A stretch of DNA of 64,000 bases from Certhia americana (taxonomy: Eukaryota; Chordata; Aves; Passeriformes; Certhiidae): assembly GCA_018697195.1 (NCBI GenBank), contig CM031864.1, positions 25,802,086 to 25,866,085 on the forward strand. The letters run 5' to 3'. Positions 31,411 to 45,135 of this stretch are shown one piece after another. The notes beneath the pieces were generated by a model that saw only the letters and a program-made list of their open reading frames with translations, ran no database searches and was not told where the DNA came from. Numbering within the stretch: position 1 is the first letter of the stretch; every line of letters begins with the position of its first letter. The position numbers were made by a program, and so were the translations under genes.

Positions 31411-33298
31411 AGAGCTTTCGTATCTTTCATGTTGTTCACATTTTCTTCCTGTTTTCCTTTGGATCCTGTGATTGACGTGTGATTATAAATGGTGAGCTTT
31501 CATCAGCTAGTTTGTAAATATCTTTAAATATGGCTTGTAAAGCTGCACAAAATTAGAATTACTATGCTTCCTTTTCAGACCCAAGCGAGGCAAACTAGGC
31601 TTGCAGTTATGCAGCAGCTGAGGCATGTACATGCATTTCTCTGAGCATGTAAATAAGTGTCATGATTTGAAGCACAGGCTGATGGCTTAAAACACACGTG
31701 TTCCCTCTCCTGCTCCAAAACACAGCTCAGATAAACAGCAGAGCAAATCCTTTCCCAGGGACTTGCTTTTGTTTATGTAGAAACTGGAGCACAAATGCTG
31801 GGCCAGTTTCTCTGTGTACACTTGGTTGTTTCTAAGACGTCTTCACAGGGACTGCCACGGCTCTATCTGAAAATCATTTCCAAATATTTTAGCCTTTCCC
31901 GTGCACAGGCTATAGTTGTATCACCTCCTGAGAAGCCATCTGACAGTGCTCTTGGAGGCTTCTGACATTCACTGAGTGCAAGAGGATCAGCAGCAAAGCA
32001 TGTTGTAACAAGCAGGAGGAGAGACTAGGAGCTTGTTGCAGAGGAAAAGAAGGAAAAGGGAAAATAAAGGAAACAAAATGATCTGGTCAGAACAGACCTT
32101 ACTGTAAACACCTCTGATTCATTTCATCCACTTCATGTGTGCACAGCAGCACCCCAGTGCCAGTTTACCCCTCCCAGGGATGGGATTTGGAGCTGAGCCC
32201 AGGGGCAGCATTCTGATCACCCATGTGCTGGGAACATGTTCCTGCCGGCCCGAGGAATGACAGTACCACTGATACTGCAGCTCTCTGTGAGGATAAAGTG
32301 CCCTAATTCCTTGGGTTCCTGTGACAACCTTGAGGGTGAATGGAAAATATGCTCAACATAGGTGCCTGAATATGATGTTCCTGGATTTAGTTACCTCTGC
32401 AGTGGCCAAGAGCAGCCCCAGCTCTGCTGCCCCTGGGGCTGACGTGATAAGATAAGCCAGGTTCTGACCCCTTCTGTTTGAAGCAGGTGGCCATGGGATC
32501 AGGAGGAGTCAGGACAAGAGACACTGGAGGTGTTCTGATGGTGGGTTTTCTTCTGTCTGTACATTTGTTTGTGGAGCAGGGTGTGATGTTTGGTTAAGCC
32601 CAAGCCTGACTCCAGCTGTGAAGACTGTGGCAGATGTGGGAAAGGGAGGGAGGTTCAGCCCTAGAAGTGTGCTGTGCTTGGGAAAGGAGAGGAATTCCAT
32701 GAGCATTAGAAGTAATGAAATCTGATTTTTGTTTCCTAGAATTCATTTTCTAATGACTTTGGCATCTAAAAGCTTTTTGCTGTGGCTTCAGCACTGAATG
32801 AGGCTCTATTTGTAGATTCTCCTGTGCTAAAGAATAAGAAGTGAATGCAAGCAAGAGAATTCTTTCTCCCTTTGGGCGAATCAGACTCAGATACAAACCC
32901 AGAGAGTATCATACATCAGAGAAAACCCATGCTATTTCAGATTGTCATGATGTCAGAGATTTGATTTTACTTGCTAAATGACTGTTGCAGCATTAGCTGT
33001 CCCAGTGGGACAGCTCAAATATGAATCAGTTTGTGGGAGCCTCGTTTACTGATGTATTCCAACAAGGTCTCTCAAAAAAAAAATCAAATCACAATTCACT
33101 TAGCTATTTTACAGCACCAGATTAGGCTATATGGCAGCAAATCAATATTCACCCCTTTACTTTAAACATTGTAGGAGAGTCTTAGGTGATGCATCAGTAT
33201 TTATACTGAACAAGAGGGTAAAATCAAATTTTGAAGGTCTAAAATGATTGTAACTCTGCTTTAAATAAACAGCCACTTTCTAAAATTAATTAAGTTAT
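31411..33298. other. Intergenic DNA, nothing recognised
   Basis: No coding exon, RNA gene or repeat signature; moderately AT-rich. Confidence 0.5.
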
Positions 33299-33392
33299 GG
33301 AATCATAGAACATCTTGGGTTGGAAGGGATGATGAAGGCCATCTTGTTCTGGCCCCCTGGCATGGGCAGGGACACCTTCCACTGGTCCCTTA
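33299..33392 (-). mobile_element. CR1 LINE 3' tail, short
   Basis: GGAATCATAGAACATCTTGG is followed by GCATGGGCAGGGACACCTTC in antisense CR1 order. Confidence 0.82.
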
Positions 33393-36300
33393 AGGCAGAT
33401 ATGGATAAATACATTCTGGTGTGAGGTTTGCCATAGGCTGACATTGCCGAGGCAACTTGGTTCAGTGGCCTGAAACCCTTTTTGGATGAGCTACAGAACT
33501 TGACTCATCTTGAGAGGATGCAGGCATGGATAATGGGGACCAAAATTTGCTCTCCTTGGCAGAGATGGTCCCTAGAAGAGAAGGGCTGGAGGTGGCTGTG
33601 GTATGAGTGCTGAGGAAGCCTCCAGGGTTTGAAGGCACTATGTTTAGGTCTCAGACTATCCATGTCTGGCTTGTTTCCTCCTCTGGCAGAGCCTGACTTC
33701 TCCTAACTCTTTCTGAGCACTTACTTCATCCTATTTGGCTTAAGGCTTAGCCCAGTATTATTTTTAGCTATTATTAGACGTATTTCTAAATGTGCCTCTT
33801 GCCTGTGACCAAGTGTGGAATGTCACAAAATAAACCTGGGCACATCCAGTATGGAAGAGGGCAAAGGTGAGGACTTGGCAGGTGCTGCTGCCTGGGATCT
33901 CAGGACAGAATTGAGGCCTTCCCATGACTGGCTGAACATTGAGTGTTCACAGAACCCACCTCTGAACCAGTGACCAACAGGGACCATGGACCTGGATTTA
34001 ACTTGGAGTTGCCAGGGAAGGTGGTTCATCATTGTGTGCTTGCAGAGAGGTGAGGTCCGAGGATTTATCTCATAACTTCCTTTAAAACACCCTCCATTTG
34101 CTTTAAGGCCTTCCTTATGGGATGGCTGTGCTGTTAATGCTTTAAGTCTGGACAGCGTCCCTGCTCCCAGGAGGAATAGGAATGAATGATTATCCTTGGG
34201 TTCTGCTGGAGGTAGCTATTTTCATGGGATTCCAGCAATTCAGAAGGACAGGAATCAGCAGCCCAGTTGTTTTATATATGATACTTTGTGCCAGAATGCC
34301 AAGCCCTTATTATAACATGTTTTCATCTCAAATTATGGTAAAGTCTTTATTCCATGCAAAGCAATTCTGAAAGGATTGCACAAATGGAATAATCCAAGAA
34401 TATTTTAATTATGTCACATTATGAGTTATTGACACTGATAAAATGACAAGGATATGCAAATAGAAACAAATGTAATTTCCAGATGCCATTTGAATGCATT
34501 CCTTTAATGTTTTCAAAACAAAGAGATTACTTTTGTGGAAGACCAGCTCTGTCTGCAGGAGTCACTGCTCCTGCCATCCCTTCCCCTGATAGAATGCAGC
34601 AAGAAAAACTATATGGTATTTGCTCACTGCAATTTCCTGCAAATACTTCTTATTTGTCTGATCTCTGGCTGATAGACTGGAAAGGGTTCTAGGTCATCAA
34701 AAAAGTTTTTTGGGTTTGCACGCTAATATATGGAGCTATTTTTCAGGCTCATCATTATTTCTCTGCATGTTGTTGCCTTCATTTTCCATGTCTGTCCATA
34801 ACAAAAATGCCAATGGAAAATTGAAATGTTTCATTTTTGCTTAAAAAAAAAAATTATTATATGAGGTGACATGAATTCACCAAGCCTTTCACTTGAAGTT
34901 GGAAGGGGTGGGATTTTTTGTTTTGGTTTGGTTTTTGTTCTTTCACTCAGAAAGTGCAAATCCCATAATTTTGGCCAACTATGCTCATACCCGGTGTTGG
35001 GGTAGACTCCATTTCTCACTTGCACTTTTTCTTCTACTCATAGCCTTTTGATATCCTTATTCCAGTAAGCAGCAAAATAGGAATTTCTCTGGACTGGGAT
35101 GCTACAGCTTTGCCTGGAATTTCTTAGGCACTGAGCATTAAAGGAAGGGACTGTGGGATACTTCTGCTTAACACAGTAATATGTTGGTTTATAGCATGTT
35201 CCAGCTTACATTTAAATCCATGGGAGGTTTCTCTGAATTTGGACTGAGGCTGAAGACTGTCCTCATTCAAGCAGTTCAGAATTAAGTACGTAATTCAATC
35301 TCACTGTGGTTGGCCATGTGCCCTAGAGTGAGTCTCTTATGGAGTTTAAGATGGGCTAGTGCTGGAAGCTGGTTACCAGAGTCTTCAGCTGAGTTCCCCA
35401 TGACCTCTGGCCACCTTACACACCCCAGATCTTGGAAGCAAGCTGATTTTCTTTCCTCTCCTTGCTCACCAATGCCTGAATAAGTAGGCAATACAGTCTC
35501 TGGAGGGTTTTCTGTCCACAGGTGCCCCTGTCCACAGGGGTTGTTAATCTGATTTCATATCACTGGCTATATGAAAAAACACAATAGGTCTAAAAGATGG
35601 GATGGGAAGTGAAGGATTATGTGGATTTTTCCTAAGTTCTTGCAGTTCTACATTTAAGATTCTTCTGAAGTTGCAGAGCTGGTGCTGAGTGAGAGTCACA
35701 ACCTCACAGAGCTGTAGGTAGTTACCCCATTGAGCTACCTAATCTGGAATCCAGTGCAATATTTATGGAGAAATATTTCTCCACTGATTGCATTGGTCAG
35801 GCTCTGGTTTTTGCTTTGGAGGGCTGGAAGGGGGCAGGAAATGCCCTTTGGTGCTGTGATTCACCCAGGAAAAACCTTTGCAGTTGAGCTGAGGGTATGT
35901 CCAGATGACACCATGAGTATTTTGAAGGTGTTAAATACCTGTAGGGTTTTTGAACTTTGTAAATGAGGAATATAGGAACCCTGTGGTGGCCTTGAGACCC
36001 ACTGCTGCTAGAGAGGAATTCCCCTTATCACTGGGGAACAGCAGTTGAACATCCTGGGTATAATAATCATCCTTATGTTACTTGCTCTCAAGCTGAATTA
36101 TTTTGCTGATTATCATTATAATGCATTTCCCCATCCTTTAGCTGTGCTGTAATTATAATTGCTAGGATTCAACTTTATTATTTATAACAAAGATCAGCTT
36201 AAAATCCCACTCTGAAGCAGGATGAAGCACTTCCATATAATTCTAGCAATCAGATCAGCTGCAGAAAAATGGTTTAGATTGAAATTATTCCCTCCTGTCA

Positions 36301-38145
36301 AAAAGATGTCAAATACTTGCAGGAAACCTGTAAAGCCATTTATTGTGCAGATGATACTGTTTGAGTAAGGGGGTGGAAGCAAGAATCCAAGGTGCAATTT
36401 TGCCCCAAGGTTTCTTGACCACTCAGACCTGTCCTATTAAAAACACTCATCTTCTGGGGATCTCAACTGTCCAAAGCAATCTCTCAGGGCCAAAAAATGT
36501 TTTTTTTTTCTCCATCTTTTTATGTAATGCATCATTTATACCTTTAGTTACATACCTGGCACCTGCCTAAAACTAGTGCTATCACAGCAGCTACAGAGAG
36601 AATTGTCTTGTCTGTGGTACATTTGGGTTATTATTCTTTCACACCAATATTTGTGCTCACCAAACATTCATTTGCAAGAAAACAATTCTTGCAAAACCAA
36701 GCTGAGATTAGATACCTGGATAAGAAGGATTTATTCTAAAGTTAGCATTTAGAGTTCCTTGGAAGCTCCAAAATTGGCCCAGATATAAACATTTTCTGGA
36801 GATTTTCCCAGAGATTTGAGTCCTTCACTCACCCTTCCCCAGAGCACACAATTCCATCCCAGCAGAGGCAGAAGGAATGGTGTCTTTATATTCTCTTGCA
36901 GATCCTTATATACAGGTTAGTATTCAAAAGTAGGTTACAAAAGAGTAGAAATCCCATTTTTGAGTCAAATCAATGCCAAAATCAAATAGAGAGACAGGAA
37001 AATAAAAGCCCTATTAAATTAGATACAGGTGTCACTTCCAATAGTCTGGGCACACACTATCAGCAGATCCAGGATCTGATTTCTAATATATTTCCATTTC
37101 CCCCAGATGACCCCAACTAGAGTGAAACACCACTCACTGCCCATGCATTCATTTAAAGCACAAATAATAACAGCTCTGGCAGCTTGTTGTTTTCAGCTTA
37201 ATGAAAGCAGCCTGCCAAATTCACAGCTGGGAACCTGGCAGTAGTTGTTATGTCACCAGCCCCATTTCACCCACACTGCCAAATATGAGGCTCTTCTGAG
37301 AGACCCCATCACTTACATTTCTTTATTAGAACTTTTCATCCACCACTAATACATCTTCAAAACATTATGTTTTTTCCCCTACTGAAATCAAACTTGAAAG
37401 GCAAGGTTTGGACATACAAATCACAGTACCTGAGAGGTTCAGTCCCTCAGCTCCTCTATTCCCAGGCGCTGACCAATGTCCTTGGAGTTTCCAGGAGAGG
37501 AGCTGGATTACAACTGACCACAGGGAGACCTGGCCCCAGATTTACATCCCTTTGGAATGATGACCCTTGCAGAAATAGCTTTGGACAGGTAATAGGATTA
37601 TCAGGAGGGAATTAGAAAATTCTGTTCATTAGTTTGAGCCAATGAAGCTGCAGGCTGGAGAGAGGTTTAAAGGATTTGGTGCATAAATATAATTGGGCAG
37701 GGAGAAAAACAACTGTATTCCAAGAGCCATCACAGATGGCACCTTGCACATATTGCAGAGCCAGGTGTATTAAAAATGCTAGAGAGGTACCGATGGATTT
37801 GTGTATAGGAATTGTGTAAGAATGGAGTAAGAACCCATTACTGCGTGCAAGAAAGCTGCCCTTACAACCTAATGACCTCTTCAGTATTTCTGAGCTGTGA
37901 TGGGACTCCAGTTTATAAAAAGGATAAAAGTATTTACAGAAATTATGCTAATATTTAAATAAATCACTGACAGAGTGCAAATGCAAAAAGGGTGAGGGAG
38001 AATTTTTATCTGTGGAAGACTATAAATATCTTAAGTGGCATTAAGGAACATTAAATTCTAAGCAGGTTCAAATGGAAGGCTTGCATTTAAATACTGGAGT
38101 GTGTGGCTGTGACATGTAGTAGGATGCTCTGTAATCAAGAATATT
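33393..38145. other. Intergenic DNA, nothing recognised
   Basis: About 4.75 kb of unique DNA. It includes AT-rich stretches with homeodomain-like TAAT motifs near 36060-36190. No splice-bounded conserved frame or known repeat was found. Confidence 0.5.
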
Positions 38146-38425
38146 AGAGAATCCCAGAATGGTTTGGGTTGGAAGGGACCTTACAGCCCATGCAGTGCCA
38201 CACACTGCTGTGGGCAGGGACACCTTCCACTAGCCCAAGGTTGCTCCAAGCCCCATCCTTGGACACTTGCAGGGATCCAGGGGCAGCCACAGCTTCCCTG
38301 AGCACCTTGTGACAGGGCCTCACCACCCTCACAGGGAAAATTTCTTCCTAACATATAATCTAAACCTCTCTTCTTTTAGTTTAAAGATATTCCCTATGTC
38401 CTATCACTCCCTGTCTAACCAAAAT
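38146..38425 (-). mobile_element. CR1 LINE 3' fragment
   Basis: A clear antisense CR1 of about 280 bases: CCCAGAATGGTTTGGGTTGG, GGCAGGGACACCTTCCACTA, CTTGCAGGGATCCAGGGGCA and CCTATGTCCTATCACTCCC. Confidence 0.93.
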
Positions 38426-38824
38426 CAGCAAACTTGAGCCAGTTAAAAAAACTTAAATAGTGAACATCCTTCACAGGTGCCTTCTTGAGGGTTATTGTCT
38501 CAAGTAAATACTGGGCAAGAGTTGCAGGGTACCCAGAGCTTTTGGAATTGTGTCTCTGGAGGGGTTGCTGGAGTGGCTGGCAGCTGGCATAGGTTATCCA
38601 AGAATTTGTTCCTGATAACGCTGAAAGCTCTCCAGAGGTCTGAGTGCTTGTTAAGACCTGCCTTCATTAAGCCTCATCTTCCTGATGTCAGAAAGGCTGG
38701 CACAAAGAAAGCCCCTCCTTCTCCCAGTGTGGGAGGATCAGGTTAGGGGACATTTTCAGAACTGGATGTTATCAGGCCCACAGGAGATGGGATTCCCCTG
38801 AGAGGGCTGGCACATATCAGTCAG

Positions 38825-39165
38825 GGCCACTGTCCTTGTCTGGGCCCTGGAGAGGCACAGCTGTGTCCAGTCAGGGGGCCCCCAGCACAGGACTGGTCTG
38901 GGCTGGACTCGCTGGAGCAAGTCCAAGGAAGGGCCACAGGGATGATCGAGGGATTGGAGCGTCTGTTATATGAGGAGAGACTGAAAGAGCTGAGTGTGCT
39001 CAGCTTGGAGAGCAGAGGGCTCATCCATGTCTCTGGATATCCAGCGGGTGGATATGAGGAAAAGAGAGGCTTTGGGCAATGGTGCCCAGGGACAGGACAA
39101 GAGACAGCGGGCACAGAATAAAACACACAAAATTCCTGGGAACCAAAGAAAATGCTCTTTTATCA
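38825..39165 (+). mobile_element. CR1 LINE fragment, internal 3' region
   Basis: Sense CR1 body: CAGCTGTGTCCAGTCAGGGG, TGAGGAGAGACTGAAAGAGC and GGGACAGGACAAGAGACAGC. It is oriented opposite to the neighbouring CR1 at 38146-38425. Confidence 0.82.
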
Positions 39166-39454
39166 CGAAGGTCTTATCACTATCTCCTTTGTCTTTGGAG
39201 TTTCTCAAACCCAGCTGGTGAGTCCTGGGCAGCCTGGTCTAGCTGGTGCAGCTTGTGCAGGGGCTTGGACTGAAGCCCCAGTTTTAAATAAAGCCCATAA
39301 TTCTGAAAAAGCTAAAATGGTAACAGTTTCTTTTTAAATGAGACATTCCAGTACAGTGATATTTTTTCCCCAACTTCCAACATTTATGTAAAATTTTATA
39401 TACAGTTGTTCTTTGCTTGTTTGCCTGGTTCTGTTACCTGTTTGGCCTGTGGGA

Positions 39455-39535
39455 AAGTGTCCCTGTCCAAGGCAGGGAATTGGAATGAAATGAGCTTTAA
39501 GGTCCCTTCCAACACAATCCACTCTGGGACTTCAG
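39455..39535 (+). mobile_element. CR1 LINE 3' tail, short
   Basis: GGCAGGGAATTGGAATGAAA and TTTAAGGTCCCTTCCAACAC form a sense CR1 tail. It may be the detached end of the copy at 38825-39165. Confidence 0.72.
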
Positions 39536-42500
39536 GACTCTGTGTCTCTCTTTGCTAAATGTGCCCTGAGTTATTTCCTACCTGACATGCATGAGCTGCC
39601 AGAGATTCCAGGTTCTTCATTCCTTTCATTTCCTTATGGACTATCTAAATGTTTTTTATGAGATAGTTGTTAATTTTTAATGGAAGATCCCATTAAATTG
39701 AGAAGCTCACTTAGCTCGCTTCCAAAGGGCAAACCAAGAAATTTTATTCCCTGTGAAAACATACAAAATCATAGCATTGTGTAGGCAGAATTCAATTCAG
39801 CAGTAAAATAGCTGATGGAGCTTTTCCAGGACCCCACAGGAGGACACAGACAGGGGAAAGGGGCCAGGCAGGGAGTGACTAAATAAAAACTTGCCAATTT
39901 CCAGTTCTTTGAATATTTAAGCTGGCATTCCATTTGACACTTTGTATTTGAGCAGGATATTGAACATCATTATTTCTAAATGTTGAACCTTCTACTTTTT
40001 TCTGTTTTTTCCATTTTTGCAACTTTGGATTATGAGATGTTCTCTCATTTTGGTGCAAAACCTGGATATGATTTAACTCTACCACCCTCTAGGTTCTCCC
40101 TGCTGCAAGTCACAGGAACATAAAAATCCATTAAAAATTTCCAATGTGCCTGTGGAGGAAACCTTTTAAATTAGCATGTCAAAAAAAGCTTTGTCAGGTC
40201 TAAAAATGACATTTTGAAACAATTTAGTATTTTCTAGCTGGTAAGCTTTCTTAAATTTTTAGGATTTTCCTGTTTCCCTGTCTTTTTTTTTTTTTTTTAA
40301 TTATTATTATTATAATATATTTTTCTTTCCTCCTTGCTTCTGGTGAGATATCTCTTCTACAACTTTAGGATAAAACATGCCCTTAATGTTTTTTAATTTA
40401 GATTACATTTTCACTGCTAGTGACTGCAACGTACATGCCACAATTCCAGACAAAATATCTGTCCAAAAATTTTTTTACTGGTGTTGTGATAGTTTTATAT
40501 CTAATGATGAATTTGCACTTGCAAGAATATCTACAAAATTACAGTTGTTCATCACTGGCTCAAAAAGCCCCTTTGTTGCAAAAATATAGATTGAATCTTG
40601 ATGTGGAAACTGATCCTAAACCAATTAGGAAAACTCCATTTATTTGCATCCTTTTCATTAAGTTAAGGAATATTAAAATGCAGAGCAGGAAGAGGAACGG
40701 TGTGTTTCTCACGCACAGTTTATCATGGAGCTGCAGTGTCCCACCCTGTTGCAGATCTGAGGCAAAACAAGGCTTAAAATTGTGGCCCATTTTAATTGCT
40801 TTTCCACTGAAGAGGTCAGACAGCTTTCTGCTTTCAGGGAGAGACTGATCCCACCTTCCCACTGGCCATCCATCCACTGCCCTTCTGTATTTTTGCAGTT
40901 TGTGTCATAATTGGTGTGTTTTTTGCCACCAAAATCTGTTCCAGCAAGGGTCAATGCAAAACTGCTAAAAGCATTCGGTGTAACTGCTTCTGGAGCCCAT
41001 TCTCGAACATTTTGCCTTTCTTCAGTCCTTTATTTTTCACCATTCCCTGTTGCCCGTAGAGGTCGGTGTTTGCCTGGGAAAGCAGAGCTGGGTGCCCCAG
41101 TCTCTGTCCTTACGTTCTCTTTGCTTCAGAGGTGCTTCCCCCCCTTCTCTGTGATAACAAGAGGAGTTTTACAGAGTTTTACATTCATCTCTTCTGAGCT
41201 TCTAAAGACACCTTTAGTACCTGAGAAGGAAGGTGCTGGTATGTATATTGGTACATCATTAGGCTTTGCTACCTTTAACAGATTTTAGATGATGAAACAT
41301 GGAATTTAAAAAACCTCCCATGAACCTGACATTTTGTAAAATATTTGCATATCTTAAAGAGGAGTAGAGGATAATTCCAAGTGATAACTGTCTCTGTAGT
41401 TATTATTTTACATGTATTTTATGCAGTCATTTGCTGGCTGAGCCATGAGACATTTTCAGTGATGTGGAATGAAATGCTCCCTCTTTATCCTGACACCCAC
41501 CCCCCCGTGATTTGTCAGGGGTAGTAACAGCATGAGAGCAATTGCACCAACTGTCTGCCAGAGATTATGGAAGATATTCAGGGAAATAAAGTCTATGGAG
41601 TGGTTTTGAGTGAGGAAAGTATGAAAGCTGTCACTCAGCAACCGGGTTGTGTTTTCTAAGGACTGTCTCCTCAAATGTTCTTTACATGAACCACAGGTAA
41701 TGTACCTAAACACATTTAAATATGTTATTTTAAATTATTTCCTGTGTGCTTTCACATGGAAAGTGAGGTGAGTGTTAATAGTATTTTAATTAATAGTTCT
41801 GTGTGTTCCTGTAATTAAATTTGCCTAATCCCTCTTTGAAGGGTGATGGTTATTCTACAAAAATCAAACCAGTTGATTTAATTGGATAGTTCTTGGGACT
41901 CCATTCATTGGGAAGCTTCTATGGAGGACAGGTTATCAATGAAATAATTGTGGAAAGTGAGGTGCACCCAGTGCTTTTGGAAATGTATTTGTGGAAATCT
42001 TCAGTTAAAAGTGCTTATACATAATTTGTAATATTAATTTTCTCTCCTCAAAGGTGTTATCTCCTCCTAAAGCATCTTGGCAGTGGCTGAGGAATTCTGA
42101 TTGTTGATATCCTGTTTGCACCCAGGTGTGGCCCCCCCTAACTTTTTATTAAATTAATTTCCCAATCTACTTTTAATTTTTTTTTTTTAATTATTAAATA
42201 AGTGCATAGGACAGCATGATATATGGCTTTCTCAATTTACATATAGGCAAATTAAGATCTCTCATATTTTCTTTGGAATCTGAAGCTGGAAGGGAGCACT
42301 GTTACCTAAGGCACTGAAATATTCTTACACCTCAGATTCTGCTGGCTTGGTGTATTTAGGCAGCAAATCCTTTCACCAGAACAATGGGTAAAGGGTGAGG
42401 CAGGGAGCTGTTAAATGATGCAGTTTCTATACTGATTTGTAACCAGGTAGTGAGGCTTTTGTGCCTCTTTCACTACTGCTGATAGCCTCTGCTTGCTAAC

Positions 42501-42624
42501 ATTGAATGGCAGCTTGGAGTGAGATGAAGCAATTCTCCCTTTGTCTTCTCCTAGGGATTTACCGTGTATGTGTGTTTCCACAACAGTGATGTATGACCTT
42601 CATTTTGCCACTCCTCAATATGAT
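39536..42624. other. Intergenic DNA, nothing recognised
   Basis: AT-rich unique DNA with a T16 run at 40283-40298 followed by TTA repeats, and another T-rich run near 42180. The overlapping frames around 40400-41290 have no match that I recognise. Confidence 0.5.
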
Positions 42625-43375
42625 CATTGAGTTCTTTGTGTTGACAGAGACCTTAAAATGCATCCCATCCCTGCCATGGGCAGTGACATCTTCCACTAGC
42701 CCAGGTTGCTCCCAGCCCCATCCACGCTGGCCTTGGACACTTTCAGGGATCCAGGGACAGCCACAGCTTCTCTGTACCAGGGCATTCCCATCTTCATATC
42801 GAAGAATTTCCTCCTAAAATCTAATCTAAATTTCCCCTTTCATCTGAAATCCATTCCTTCTTGTCCTGTCATTACAGGTCATAGTAAAAACCTCTCTCTC
42901 TTCTAAGCCCTTTTTTGGCACTGAAAGGCTGTAGTTTCTGAAACTGAAAGGTTTCCCCAGAGGATTTTCTTCTCCACGTTGAACAACCCCAATCCTCTCA
43001 ACTGTTCTTTATAGGGGAGGTTCTTCAGCCCTCCTACAATTTTTGTGGTCCCTCTGGATCAACTGTAACAGGCCCCTGTGCTGGGCCCCGGGGCTGGGAG
43101 CAGCTCTGCAGGTGGGGTCTCACCTGAGTGGGGCAGAGGAGCAGAATCCCCACTTTCCTGCTGCCCACACTCTGGGAATGCACTCTGAGATACCACTGTC
43201 TTTCTGTGTGCCAGCACTCTTGGCCAGGGATGTCCCATTTGCCATCCCACCAGTATTCCCAAATCCTTCAGCCCGGGGCTGCTCTCATGCCGGCACAGTC
43301 TGTGCTGGTAGCGGGGATTGCCCTGACCCAGGTGCAGCACCCTGCGCTCAGCATTGCTGAACTTCATACAGTCTT
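42625..43375 (-). mobile_element. CR1 LINE, longest copy in the window (~750 bp)
   Basis: Antisense CR1 running from the tail (TGCCATGGGCAGTGACATCT) through the 3' UTR into the end of the ORF2-derived region (GACCCAGGTGCAGCACCCTG, CATTGCTGAACTTCATACAG). The reading frame is degraded. Confidence 0.93.
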
Positions 43376-43960
43376 AAATTGGTGTCATGGCAGACAGTGT
43401 CACCTAGGATGTCAACAATGTGGCACCTCACTGCCATGGTCAAGGTGTAAAAGATGCATTGCAGAAATCTGTTGTGAATATGTGTAATAAAGTGAAAATA
43501 TTTTCACAGAGCAAAGCATCAGGTTCAAAACTGAACGGAGTAAACTGACCCCATCAGTCACCCCATTATTCAGAGCTTTCATAGTCTAGTGGGGACAGCT
43601 TTCATGTGTTTGTTTGCCTTCCCAGGATTAACCAGAGCTCCACACATGGTTCAGGGAAGGTTTTAAAAGGAAATTGGAAGTTATCCCCTAGCGGGGTCCA
43701 AGTAATCTCCTTAGATATTAATTTGTCACATAGACCTCTGTCAGGATGACAGGTAGCTGCACCCTGCAGTAGGTGGATGTCTGCATCCAGGATGTCACTG
43801 TTCCTGGTACAAAGAGTTTGGAGCTGAACCTGCTGTTTCCTAGAGCCAGGTCACGCAGCTCCTCCTGCTTTGGATGATGATTCCAAGGGTGAGAGTACAC
43901 ATGGATGATGTGGTGGAGAGCCACTCTGTGTGAGGTAAGTCACCTCTGTGCAATTGTGGA

Positions 43961-44105
43961 ATCACAGAATAACCTGGGTGGGAAGGGACCCACAGGGATC
44001 ATGGAGTTCAGTCACTGGCCATGTACAGACACCCCAACATTCCCACTCTGTGCATCTCTGAAAGCATTGTCCAAATGCTCCTGAAGCTCTGGCAGCCAGT
44101 CACTG
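43961..44105 (-). mobile_element. CR1 LINE 3' fragment of a different subfamily
   Basis: Shows GGAATCACAGAATAACCTGG, GGGACCCACAGGGATCATGG and GCATTGTCCAAATGCTCCTG, an antisense CR1 tail variant distinct from the 42.6 kb copy. Confidence 0.85.
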
Positions 44106-45099
44106 ATAGCCCAGCAAGGATCTTTTGGATCTCTCTCCTATTTGCCTGTTTTGAAGCAAATCCAAACAAACCATTTCTAACAACAGAGGAATGCAGGCCT
44201 TGCTGGTCTCCTTAACCTCATTCTCAGATTTCTCTCCAATGTCCAGCTACTTCTCCAAAGTTTATTTAAAGTTGAAAGCTATGGGCAGCAGTGAAGCTCT
44301 AACTGCCTGTGCTAATGTTGTGGGGTTTGTGCAGTTTATCAAGGGCATCATTTCAGCAGCTCTTTGGAGAATCCACCACAGGAATGTCAGGCTGCTGGTG
44401 CTGGTTCTCTGCATGCAGGATCTGGTGGGAGGTCTGTATGAGGGCTGTGGTTACAACACAGAGAAAAAGTTATTATAAAACCAGGGGATGGACAGAAAAA
44501 AGGGCAGACACACAGGGAAGAAGTGGCAGTTATTCATAGGTCCTGATATAACCCTGCACGTCATAAAGTGATGCAGGGCCAAGCCTGATGAATTTGGAGC
44601 AAGACGGGGAAATAAGGCAGCAGTACACGCAGGTATTTAATCAGCACATAATCACAGAGAGGTCTTTGGAAGGAGTGCTCTGTTGGTCATCAGGCCCAGT
44701 CCTTTGCGTCATGGAAGGGTTTAACTGTGCCGAGCCGCCCCTCTGGCAAGGGAGGCCCAGGGGTCATAACGGCCAGCGAAGAGGTTCTTGGCAGCTCCTG
44801 CACTGTCCAGCTCTTACAAACAAAAGGACTGCAGTGTAGCATTCTTGAACTCTGGGAAGTGACAGTAAAAAATGGGATAGCTTGGGCTCTATGGTTACTG
44901 CTTCCCAGGAACTTCCGACCCAGCGTTTTCGGTGGAGAAGTAAACTCGTAATTTTGTCTTCTGAGCAGAAGTCATGGAACATGATCCCTGGGAGCTGAAA
45001 TTTGGGGCTTTTCCTGTCTGAGGTTTTGCTAAAAAATCTGGGGTTCAGATGCATGTGGTGGTTTATGTTGTCTTACACGTATAACAACATAAACTATAT

Positions 45100-45135
<36 letters not shown>

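Noticed and set aside
42625..43375. Possible protein-coding gene from the forward frames of 105 and 119 codons
   Set aside because: The region is an antisense CR1 LINE; the frames are by-products of it.
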